From: TMED27 sp963922705
GTDB taxonomy: Bacteria; Pseudomonadota; Alphaproteobacteria; Micavibrionales; Micavibrionaceae
NCBI GenBank assembly: GCA_963922705.1
Contig: CAWUJS010000003.1
Location: forward strand, 7,641-71,640
DNA: 64,000 nt
Direction of reading: 5' to 3'
Shown here one piece after another: positions 15,943 through 23,248 of the stretch. The notes beneath the pieces were generated by a model. That model was not told the DNA's origin, did no database searches, and worked only from the letters and a program-made list of their open reading frames with translations. Numbering within the stretch: position 1 is the first letter of the stretch; each line of letters starts with the position of its first letter. The position numbers were made by a program, and so were the translations under genes.

Positions 15943-16887
15943 TTGGCTCAAACATCAAAGACATCGAAAACACTGGAATTTCCCGACAACGCGCAGGCGG
16001 CGTTGTTGTTTGGTGCTAATCATGAAAATCTGAGACATATTGAGACAGAGCTTTCTATTGCCATTAATGATCGTGGTCATACGCTGCATTTGTCAGGTAC
16101 GCGGGGCGCTATTGATCTCGCCGAAAAGATTTTGAATGATTTGTGGTGCGATATCAAAAAAGACCCTGTTCAGCCTCAGGATATTGATGCGAAGCTTCGT
16201 TTTTTGCAAAATGAGGATGTTATGCCCAAAAACAATACCATTACGATCAAAACCAAAAAGAAAGAGATCAAGCCGCGATCGCCCAACCAGGCCGTATATA
16301 TGAGTCGTATTCAGGATCATGAGATGGTGTTTGGCCTTGGCCCTGCGGGTACAGGGAAAACATATCTGGCTGTTGCAATGGGGGTTTCGGCTTATTTAGA
16401 TCATAAAGTGGAACGGCTTATTTTCACGCGGCCTGCCGTGGAGGCGGGAGAGCATCTGGGTTTTCTTCCCGGTGATATGAAGGAAAAAGTTGATCCTTAT
16501 TTGCGGCCTATTTACGATGCGCTGCATGATATGTTGCCGATGGATTTTTTGATGAAAAAGATGGAATCAGGGGATGTTGAAATTGCGCCTCTTGCCTTTA
16601 TGCGTGGGCGTACACTTTCCAATGCTTTTGTTATTCTGGATGAAGCGCAAAATGCAACCATGACCCAGATGAAAATGTTTTTAACGCGCATTGGCGAAGG
16701 ATCGCAGATGGTGATTACCGGTGATTTAACACAAACCGATCTACCGCAGGGGGTAAAATCGGGTCTGCGTGATGCTTGTGAGACTTTAAATCATGTCGAG
16801 GATATCGCTTTTCATCATTTCACACCTGCAGATGTTGTACGGCACAGGCTTGTGAGTAAAATTGTTGATGCTTATGAGAATAAATAA
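15943..16887 (+). CDS. ybeZ: PhoH-family ATPase (YbeZ)
   Basis: 314 residues. An N-terminal KH-like RNA-binding part (about 15-75) is followed by a PhoH ATPase with Walker A GPAGTGKT at 133-140 and Walker B FVILDEAQNAT. YbeZ partners with YbeY in rRNA maturation and RNA quality control. The start is TTG at 15943 with AGGA seven bases upstream; no ATG occurs in a suitable place. ybeY follows after a palindromic repeat. Confidence 0.92.
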   Translation: MAQTSKTSKTLEFPDNAQAALLFGANHENLRHIETELSIAINDRGHTLHLSGTRGAIDLAEKILNDLWCDIKKDPVQPQDIDAKLRFLQNEDVMPKNNTITIKTKKKEIKPRSPNQAVYMSRIQDHEMVFGLGPAGTGKTYLAVAMGVSAYLDHKVERLIFTRPAVEAGEHLGFLPGDMKEKVDPYLRPIYDALHDMLPMDFLMKKMESGDVEIAPLAFMRGRTLSNAFVILDEAQNATMTQMKMFLTRIGEGSQMVITGDLTQTDLPQGVKSGLRDACETLNHVEDIAFHHFTPADVVRHRLVSKIVDAYENK

Positions 16888-16900
16888 CACCTTACAATGC

Positions 16901-16985
16901 GTCATTGCGAGGAACATATGTGACGAAGCAATCCATGTGTTATACGAGGTCGATTGCCGCGCTCGTTTTACTCGCGCGCAATGAC
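16901..16985. repeat. palindromic repeat (GTCATTGCGAG type) between ybeZ and ybeY
   Basis: Begins GTCATTGCGAGGAAC and ends CGCGCAATGAC, an imperfect inverted repeat of 85 bases with a diverged middle. It shares GTCAT...ATGAC termini with the other elements in this window but its inner arms differ, so it is a separate subfamily. It ends 10 bases before the ybeY ATG, so its hairpin lies in the leader. Confidence 0.75.
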
Positions 16986-16995
16986 GGTGTGCTCA

Positions 16996-17436
16996 ATGAA
17001 TATAACTATTGAAATCAATAAACATTCCGACAATTGGCCGCCTCATTCAGATAGCATCGTTGAGCGCGGTATAAACGCTGTTCTTGATCAGCAAAATATC
17101 AACCAAGCTGAGGCGAGTGTTGTTTTGGCGAATAATGATTTTGTGCAAACGCTGAATCGGGATTATCGCGGACAGGACAAACCGACCAATGTCCTCTCAT
17201 TCCCGCAAGACCTGCCTATGTTGGGTGATATTGTGTTTGCTTATGAAACAGTTGCGCAGGAAGCAAAAGAACAAGACAAATCCTTTGATGATCATCTTTT
17301 ACACCTGACCATTCATGGCGTTCTTCATTTGCTGGGGCATGATCATATGAATGATGAGGAAGCCGAAGAGATGGAAAATCTGGAAATTGAGCTTTTAAGC
17401 AAGCTTGGTGTAAAAAACCCCTATGAAAATTTCTAA
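16996..17436 (+). CDS. ybeY: endoribonuclease / rRNA maturation factor YbeY
   Basis: 146 residues from ATG 16996 (MNITIEIN). Zinc-dependent RNase for 16S rRNA 3' processing and 70S quality control. The metal site HGVLHLLGHDH is intact, and the N-terminal part has the family block DYRGQDKPTNVLSFPQD. The frame extends to 16954, but those codons lie inside the palindromic repeat and are not family-like. It is followed after 22 bases by corC. Confidence 0.93.
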   Translation: MNITIEINKHSDNWPPHSDSIVERGINAVLDQQNINQAEASVVLANNDFVQTLNRDYRGQDKPTNVLSFPQDLPMLGDIVFAYETVAQEAKEQDKSFDDHLLHLTIHGVLHLLGHDHMNDEEAEEMENLEIELLSKLGVKNPYENF

Positions 17437-17458
17437 TTTATGCAATAGTTGAATTGTT

Positions 17459-18295
17459 ATGCCTTTTTCTTTTTTAAAAGCTTTTTTTAAGTCAAAACAG
17501 GATACAACGCTAAGAGAGGCGATTGAAGAGTATATCGAAGAAGAGCCGCAAAGTTTGGAATCTGATGCTGATTCTATTCATGAGCGTGCTTTACTCTCAA
17601 ACATTTTAGCACTCCGCGATATCAGCATTGATAAAGTCATGGTGCCGCGTGCAGATATTATCGCCATTGATGCGGCGGCAACAAATGAAGAATTATTTGC
17701 ATTGATTGCCAACCACCATGTCAGTCGTTTTCCTGTGTATAAAGGTAATCTCGATGAGGTTATTGGAACAATTCATTTAAAGGACGTATTGGGCGTTATG
17801 GCGAAGGGGGAAGCGTTTGTCATTGAAGATAATATTACTGAAATCCCTATTGTCTCTCCGGCTATGCCGATACTGGACTTACTCTTAACAATGCGCGAAA
17901 GCCGCAGGCATATGGCGCTTGTTGTTGACGAATATGGGGGCATTGATGGACTTGTGACAATGGGTGACATTGTAGAAAGCGTGCTAGGTGAAATTGAAGA
18001 TGAGCATGACACACAAGAAGAGCCGCAATTGATGCATGATGATGATGGTTCTATCATCGCCGATGCACGCGTGAGTATTGAACATTTTGAAACTGTTCAT
18101 GGAAGCCTTTTAAGCGATGATGAGCGCAATGAAAGTGATACGCTTGGCGGCCTCATCTTCGCTATTGCGGGTCGTGTTCCCATGCGCGGAGAGATTTTGG
18201 CGCATGATTCCGGGATGGAGTTTGAGATTATGGATGCCGATCCGCGACGCGTTAACGTTATTCGTATTCGCAAGATACCGGCATTAGCCGCTTAA
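17459..18295 (+). CDS. corC: CorC/HlyC-family CBS-domain protein
   Basis: 278 residues. Two CBS motifs (about 65-125 and 130-185) with VMVPRADIIAID at the front and LVVDEYGGIDGLVTMGDIVE in the second, then a CorC_HlyC transporter-associated domain (about 200-275). It has no membrane region. The family is linked to Mg/Co efflux or to envelope functions. The ybeZ-ybeY-corC-lnt order is the conserved proteobacterial cluster. lnt begins 7 bases after it ends. Confidence 0.9.
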   Translation: MPFSFLKAFFKSKQDTTLREAIEEYIEEEPQSLESDADSIHERALLSNILALRDISIDKVMVPRADIIAIDAAATNEELFALIANHHVSRFPVYKGNLDEVIGTIHLKDVLGVMAKGEAFVIEDNITEIPIVSPAMPILDLLLTMRESRRHMALVVDEYGGIDGLVTMGDIVESVLGEIEDEHDTQEEPQLMHDDDGSIIADARVSIEHFETVHGSLLSDDERNESDTLGGLIFAIAGRVPMRGEILAHDSGMEFEIMDADPRRVNVIRIRKIPALAA

Positions 18296-18302
18296 TGCTC
18301 CC

Positions 18303-19835
18303 ATGCGAGATATTCTTCAAAAATCAAGCATCATCTCTGTTTTATGCTTTCTAAGCGGCTCTTTATGCGCTCTCGCTATGGCGCCTTATAATGTTTGGCC
18401 TGTGTTCATGATAGGATTCGGCGTTCTGTATTGGGCTATCGCATCCGCACATAATAAAAAGTCAGCTTTTTTGTATGGATGGCTTTGGGCATTTGGATAT
18501 TTTATTTTCTCTCTCTACTGGATAGGCAATGCGTTACTCGTTGAAGGGAATCCCTATCAATGGGCGTGGCCTTTTGCCGTTTGCGGCCTCCCTGCCATGC
18601 TCGCATTTTTTAATGCTTTTGCATGCCTGTTAAGCAAACGTTTTTTCGACTTAAAACAATGGCATGGTTATGTTGCTTTTGTTTCAACCTTATCACTATT
18701 TGAATATCTGCGCGGGCATCTTTTTACAGGATTTCCCTGGAATCTCTATGGCTACACATGGGCTGATATGCCCATTGCTCTTATCGCCAGCTTTGAAAGT
18801 GTTTATTTTTTAACATTTATCACATTATTTTGGATGTGCATCCCCGGTTTTTGGATCGTTAGCAAGGGCACTCTATCAAAACGCGTGTTAAGCACGCTGA
18901 TTCTTGTTAGCTTTTCAGGTAGTTTTTATTATACATCACAGCAGCTCGCAAACAGCGCTGACATTGATTATCACGATGATGTAACGGTTAAAATCATTCA
19001 GCCGAACACGCCGCAACATGAAAAATGGCAGCGAGATAAAATGGACAAGCATTTTCAAACGGCGCTTGATCTTTCAAAAGCAAATGACAATGAAAGCGGA
19101 AAAACGCTCATTTTATGGCCAGAAACGACTCTCAGCCCTGTTTTCTTGTCGGCGCCTTTTTACCGTCAACAAATCAACGATATGCTCAATGAGTATAGTG
19201 ATGGTGCTATATTAATGACGGGGGCACTAAGATATGATGGTAAAAACTATTACAACTCAGTGATTAATTTTGATCAAAGCAATAGCATTACAAACATCTA
19301 CAATAAATCACATTTAGTGCCTTTTGGTGAATATATTCCTTTTCAAGAATGGATACCTCTAAAGCCGGTTGTGCAATTTCAAGGCTTTGAAAAAGGCAAA
19401 GGTGTTCAAGATTTTCAGATTTTTGATACTTTAAAATACAGCGCACTTGTTTGTTACGAGATTGTTTTTCCAAATAAAGTTATTTCAAAAAATAGCCAGG
19501 CTGATTTTATTATCAATGTCACAAATGATGCATGGTACGGAAACAGCCCCGGCCCACATCAACATCTTGTAAAAGCACGTTTTAGAGCCATTGAGGAAAG
19601 GCTTACTGTTTTAAGGGCTGCAAATACAGGCATTTCAGTAATAATTGATCCATACGGGCGTATATTTTGGAAAACAAAAACTTTTACACAAGATGTTTTA
19701 CAATCAAAAATACCAAGAAAAAGACATTCCCGTAGCCCCTTAAATTTCTTTTCTTTCTTTTTATTTCCGTTACTGCCTATAAGTCTGATTATCATGGCAG
19801 TTAATAAAAAATGCCCTTTTGTGAGCAAAAATTGA
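18303..19835 (+). CDS. lnt: apolipoprotein N-acyltransferase
   Basis: 510 residues. Inner-membrane enzyme that adds the third acyl chain to lipoproteins. About six N-terminal membrane helices (11-210) precede a nitrilase-like periplasmic domain with the triad Glu274 (WPETT), Lys335 (KSHLVPFGEY) and Cys384 (ALVCYE), then a last helix near 490-505. Length and catalytic positions closely match E. coli Lnt. It is the last gene of the ybeZ cluster. Confidence 0.94.
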   Translation: MRDILQKSSIISVLCFLSGSLCALAMAPYNVWPVFMIGFGVLYWAIASAHNKKSAFLYGWLWAFGYFIFSLYWIGNALLVEGNPYQWAWPFAVCGLPAMLAFFNAFACLLSKRFFDLKQWHGYVAFVSTLSLFEYLRGHLFTGFPWNLYGYTWADMPIALIASFESVYFLTFITLFWMCIPGFWIVSKGTLSKRVLSTLILVSFSGSFYYTSQQLANSADIDYHDDVTVKIIQPNTPQHEKWQRDKMDKHFQTALDLSKANDNESGKTLILWPETTLSPVFLSAPFYRQQINDMLNEYSDGAILMTGALRYDGKNYYNSVINFDQSNSITNIYNKSHLVPFGEYIPFQEWIPLKPVVQFQGFEKGKGVQDFQIFDTLKYSALVCYEIVFPNKVISKNSQADFIINVTNDAWYGNSPGPHQHLVKARFRAIEERLTVLRAANTGISVIIDPYGRIFWKTKTFTQDVLQSKIPRKRHSRSPLNFFSFFLFPLLPISLIIMAVNKKCPFVSKN

Positions 19836-19944
19836 TTTATTTTGCTAAAATATACTTTAGGATACTTGCATACCCTTGTAACCTTTTGTATTCAGGTAAC
19901 TAAGACGCAAAAGATTGCTAGCTGGATTTGTCATTCGACACCTT

Positions 19945-19976
19945 TTGACAAAAAGTGCAATTCAATTGCATATATT
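19945..19976 (+). promoter_or_regulatory. promoter with palindromic operator ahead of xre
   Basis: A perfect TTGACA (19945-19950) and a TATATT (19971-19976) flank a perfect inverted repeat, TGCAATT-C-AATTGCA (19956-19970), placed exactly between them. A dimeric repressor bound there would block RNA polymerase. The 20-base spacer is longer than ideal. The adjacent XRE protein is the obvious candidate ligand, which is inference. Confidence 0.55.
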
Positions 19977-20022
19977 ACGATTATATACTTTAGTTTACCC
20001 TAGAATTAGAAAAGTTACCAAA

Positions 20023-20454
20023 ATGACAAAAAGAAAAACCAAAGGAACACCTGATAAAGTTGATATTCATGTTGGACATCGTCTTAGGGTAAGGAGATCC
20101 CTTTTAGGGCTCAGTCAGGAAAAGCTTGCAGAGGCTGTTGGCTTAACATTTCAGCAAGTGCAAAAATATGAGCGCGGCATTAACCGCATCAGTGCAGGAA
20201 AGCTTTTCCAATTTAGCAAGGTTCTGGACATTCCTGTTGGCTATTTCTTCGACAAAGCTGGTGAAGACAACCAAGACGTAAATTATGGTCTTTCCGATAA
20301 TACTCAAGAAGAGTTTTCAAGCAAAGATGACCACATGCAAAATAAAGAAACCATAGAATTGGTACGTTCCTATTATCTGATAAAAGATATTAAAAAACGA
20401 AAAGAAATACTGCGGTTTATCAAAGCTATGACTGAATCGCAATCAGATGCGTGA
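20023..20454 (+). CDS. XRE-family transcriptional regulator
   Basis: 143 residues from ATG 20023. One helix-turn-helix domain at about 19-75 (VGHRLRVRRSLLGLSQEKL, then VQKYERGINRISAGKL), then a linker and a C-terminal helical tail (about 105-140). This is the short XRE regulator that sits between lnt and metK in many alphaproteobacteria; its targets are not established here. The frame runs upstream to 19915 but would include the promoter. A palindromic operator candidate at 19956-19970 suggests autoregulation. Confidence 0.88.
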   Translation: MTKRKTKGTPDKVDIHVGHRLRVRRSLLGLSQEKLAEAVGLTFQQVQKYERGINRISAGKLFQFSKVLDIPVGYFFDKAGEDNQDVNYGLSDNTQEEFSSKDDHMQNKETIELVRSYYLIKDIKKRKEILRFIKAMTESQSDA

Positions 20455-20465
20455 AGCCTCATAAA

Positions 20466-20533
20466 AGCCTTTCCTCTTGAAAGGCCTGCTAACTCTGTTA
20501 TCTTTTAAAACCTAATAAAAGAATCAAAACAGA
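20466..20533 (+). promoter_or_regulatory. structured leader of metK
   Basis: Two stem-loops fill the gap. GCCTTTC (20467-20473) pairs with GAAAGGC (20479-20485). Then a nested pair follows, TCTGTT (20494-20499) with AACAGA (20528-20533) and TCTTTTA (20501-20507) with TAAAAGA (20516-20522). The second ends about ten bases before the ATG, where the ribosome binds. It does not resemble the SAM-I, SAM-II or SAM/SAH riboswitch patterns I know. The first stem might instead terminate xre, though it has no T tract. Confidence 0.4.
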
Positions 20534-20544
20534 AAAGAGTATTC

Positions 20545-21771
20545 ATGACACAGCCTTTACTGCAAACAGAGCGCGATTTAGTTAAAGGATATAATAAAGA
20601 CTTAAAAGATTATTTTTTCACTAGTGAGTCTGTTTCGGAAGGCCATCCTGACAAAATTTGTGATCGCATTTCCGATGCTGTCTGCGATTTATATCTGGCG
20701 GCTGATCCGCAAAGCCGCATAGCATGTGAAACACTTGTAACAACTGACAAGGTTATTTTGGCTGGTGAAACACGTGGACCTGAAAGCATTACTAAAGACG
20801 ATATTGAGCGTGTTGCGCGTAATGCCATTAAGGCGATTGGCTATGAGCAAGAAGGGTTTCATTGGAAAACGGCGGATGTAGAAGTTTTACTACACAAGCA
20901 ATCTGTTGATATCGCGCAAGGTGTGGATGCAGGAACAGGAATCGACAAAGAGGAAGGTGCCGGCGATCAGGGGATCATGTTTGGATATGCCACTCGTGAG
21001 ACTGAGCCTCTTATGCCTGCGGCTATTCATTATTCCCATGAGATATTGCGTACATTGGCAGAAGCGCGTCACAGCGGTAAAATTTCTGGCATTGGTCCGG
21101 ATTCAAAATCACAGGTTACGCTTGAATATAAAGATGATAAGCCTGTGCGTGCGACATCTGTTGTTGTTTCGACACAACATGATGATGATTTAAGCCATGA
21201 TGATGTACGCGCCATTGTTAGGCCGTTCATCGAAAATGCTTTGCCCGAAGGGTTTTTGCCGCCGGAAGATGAAATCTATGTCAACCCTACCGGGCGTTTT
21301 GTTATTGGCGGCCCTGTTAGTGATGCTGGATTAACGGGACGTAAAATTATTGTTGATACTTATGGCGGCGCAGCCCCCCATGGCGGCGGTGCTTTTTCGG
21401 GGAAAGATCCGACAAAGGTTGATCGCTCGGCTGCTTATGCGGCGCGTTATCTTGCCAAGAATATTGTTGCTGCAGGATATGCGCAAGGCTGCACAATACA
21501 GCTTGCTTATGCGATTGGTGTTTCAAAGCCTTTAGGGTTGTACGTAAACACCCATGGAACAGGAACCGCACCGGAAACGGAAATCATCAAGGCAATAAAC
21601 AAGCTTGTTGACCTTTCACCGCGTGGTATTCGTGAACATCTGGATCTGCATAAACCCATTTATGAACGCACTGCGGCATATGGGCATTTTGGTCGTACCC
21701 CGGATGCTGACGGTGGTTTCTCATGGGAGAAAACTGACCTCGTTGAAAAATTGCAGGACATCATTGGATAA
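20545..21771 (+). CDS. metK: S-adenosylmethionine synthetase
   Basis: 408 residues. Makes SAM from methionine and ATP. Family landmarks are FTSESVSEGHPDKICDRISD near the N-terminus, GAGDQGIMFGYA in the middle, and the glycine-rich GGAAPHGGGAFSGKDPTKVD block before the C-terminal domain. Length is somewhat over the usual 385-395 because of an extra N-terminal stretch of about 20 residues before DYFFTSESV. Its stop overlaps the trmB start by 8 bases, so the two are coupled. Confidence 0.97.
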   Translation: MTQPLLQTERDLVKGYNKDLKDYFFTSESVSEGHPDKICDRISDAVCDLYLAADPQSRIACETLVTTDKVILAGETRGPESITKDDIERVARNAIKAIGYEQEGFHWKTADVEVLLHKQSVDIAQGVDAGTGIDKEEGAGDQGIMFGYATRETEPLMPAAIHYSHEILRTLAEARHSGKISGIGPDSKSQVTLEYKDDKPVRATSVVVSTQHDDDLSHDDVRAIVRPFIENALPEGFLPPEDEIYVNPTGRFVIGGPVSDAGLTGRKIIVDTYGGAAPHGGGAFSGKDPTKVDRSAAYAARYLAKNIVAAGYAQGCTIQLAYAIGVSKPLGLYVNTHGTGTAPETEIIKAINKLVDLSPRGIREHLDLHKPIYERTAAYGHFGRTPDADGGFSWEKTDLVEKLQDIIG

Positions 21772-22540
21772 TCTTCCACAAAAACGCGTTTACGGCAGGC
21801 GCCAAGGCCGCCCGCTCAATGCTTCTCGGCAAGAGGCTATTGAGCGTCTTTTGCCGCTTGTTTCTATTGATATGGAGATTTTGACTGAAAAAGGTGATTT
21901 AACGCCTTCCTCCCTCTTTGACGTTCAATTCAGAGAATGCTGGTTTGAAATTGGCTTTGGCGCGGGTGAGCATTTATCAGCCCTGATGCGCAGACATCCG
22001 GATATTGCATGGATAGGCGCGGAACCTTATATCAACGGGATGTCCTCCTTTTTGAAGGATATATCCCCTCTTTTGTGTCATTCCGGCGAAAGCCGAAATC
22101 CGAAAGATAAGCAAACAGATCCCGCTTTTCAGCAGGTTGCTATTGCAAGCAAAGATACTATCAATGTGCGCGTTCTCATGGACGATGCGATGATGGTGGC
22201 GCATTCGTTAACGGACAATAGTCTTGATGGCATTTATGTCCTAAACCCCGATCCATGGCACAAAACCCGTCATCATAAGCGCCGGATTATCCGCCAGGAC
22301 AATCTGGATTGTTTTGCACGCATTCTGAAACAGGGCGGGCAATTGATTATGAGCACGGATGTCCCTGATCTTGCCGATTGGATGGTCACGCAAGCCACCA
22401 TGCATGATGCGTTTGAATGGGATGCTCTATCCGCAAATGACTGGCGCACCCCGCCGCAAGGCTGGGTGCATACCGCCTATGAAGGCAAACGCGCCAAAAA
22501 CGGTGAGGAAATGGTTTATTTGTTTTTCCAAAGGAAATAG
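21764..22540 (+). CDS. trmB: tRNA (guanine-N7-)-methyltransferase, with a repeat-encoded insert
   Basis: 258 residues from TTG 21764, which has AGGA five bases upstream; a longer frame to 21605 lies wholly within metK. SAM-dependent enzyme that forms m7G46 in tRNA. Visible are VYGRRQGRPL at the N-terminus, the SAM motif FEIGFGAGEHL, and the catalytic region LNPDPWHKTRHHKRRII. Between GMSSFLKDIS and NVRVLMDDA, where homologues have a short link, lie about 25 extra residues beginning CHSGESRNP (residue 105 on). This is the translation of a palindromic repeat. Confidence 0.92.
   Translation: MDNLPQKRVYGRRQGRPLNASRQEAIERLLPLVSIDMEILTEKGDLTPSSLFDVQFRECWFEIGFGAGEHLSALMRRHPDIAWIGAEPYINGMSSFLKDISPLLCHSGESRNPKDKQTDPAFQQVAIASKDTINVRVLMDDAMMVAHSLTDNSLDGIYVLNPDPWHKTRHHKRRIIRQDNLDCFARILKQGGQLIMSTDVPDLADWMVTQATMHDAFEWDALSANDWRTPPQGWVHTAYEGKRAKNGEEMVYLFFQRK
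22077..22129. repeat. palindromic repeat inside trmB
   Basis: Starts GTCATTCCGGCGAAAGCCG, matching the start of the intergenic element at 41222, and continues in frame. Its right end is worn and cannot be fixed closely. It encodes CHSGESRNPKDKQTDPAFQQ-like residues and contains no stop codon in the trmB frame. Confidence 0.7.
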
Positions 22541-22598
22541 CTTGCCAAAAGCGCATAGAAGCAGTATACGTATATGCAACATCTCAGATTATAATGAG

Positions 22599-22626
22599 GG
22601 TGGGTCATAAGGACCCGCCTTTTTTA
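22599..22626 (+). terminator. rho-independent terminator after trmB
   Basis: GGTGGGTC (22599-22606) pairs with GACCCGCC (22612-22619), one G-T pair, loop of five, followed by six T. It separates the metK-trmB unit from rimP-nusA. Confidence 0.85.
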
Positions 22627-22646
22627 TTGGGGTGAAATAAAACAGC

Positions 22647-22717
22647 GTCATCCCGAACGCGCAAGCGCAGGGATCTCATGATTATCAGAGAGATTCCTCG
22701 TATACACTCGGAATGAC
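22647..22717. repeat. palindromic repeat (GTCATCCCGA type) between trmB and rimP
   Basis: 71 bases from GTCATCCCGAACG to CTCGGAATGAC. The last 25 bases (GATTCCTCGTATACACTCGG and on) match the element inside truB almost exactly. It ends 19 bases before the rimP ATG. Confidence 0.8.
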
Positions 22718-22735
22718 GTATCAAAGAGGATATAA

Positions 22736-23233
22736 ATGCGCTTAACACCGCTAGAGAAAAAAATCGCTGATATTACCAATCCTGTGATTGAGGATTTGGG
22801 TTTCACGCCGTTTTGCGTCAAACAAACAAGCGATGCCGGACAGCAAATTTTACAAATCATGGCAGAAGACCCGGCGACCAAACGGCTTGGCGTTGATGAT
22901 TGTGCGAAAATCAGCAAGGCGGTTTCTGCTATTTTGGATGTAGAAGACCCGATTGACGGAAAATATCGCCTTGAGGTTAGTTCTCCCGGAATTGATCGTA
23001 TGTTGATCGCACCGGAACATTATAAGGACTATGCAGGCTTTGAGGCTAAAATTGAGAGTGACACTCCAGCCGAAAATGGACAGCGGAAATTTCGTGGTCG
23101 TATTGCCGGAATAGACAATGAGATTGTCACGCTCAACACAGATCAGGGGGAAGCGGAAATTCCGTTTTCCACTATTGTTAAAGCAAAGCTTGTTTTAACG
23201 GATGAATTGATTAATGCTACTGCAAATTTATAG
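22736..23233 (+). CDS. rimP: ribosome maturation factor RimP
   Basis: 165 residues. 30S assembly factor. Two-domain protein with the family block VDDCAKISKAVSAILDVED followed by YRLEVSSPGIDR at the domain join (about 70-90), and a C-terminal SH3-like domain (about 95-160) ending FSTIVKAKLVLTDELI. nusA starts 15 bases later with GGAGAAAG between, the standard rimP-nusA operon. Confidence 0.95.
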   Translation: MRLTPLEKKIADITNPVIEDLGFTPFCVKQTSDAGQQILQIMAEDPATKRLGVDDCAKISKAVSAILDVEDPIDGKYRLEVSSPGIDRMLIAPEHYKDYAGFEAKIESDTPAENGQRKFRGRIAGIDNEIVTLNTDQGEAEIPFSTIVKAKLVLTDELINATANL

Positions 23234-23248
23234 GAGAAAGAAGTAGAT

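Noticed and set aside
20466..20533. Calling the metK leader a SAM riboswitch
   Set aside because: No match to remembered SAM-I, SAM-II or SAM/SAH consensus; only unspecific stem-loops are seen, so it is listed as a structured leader.
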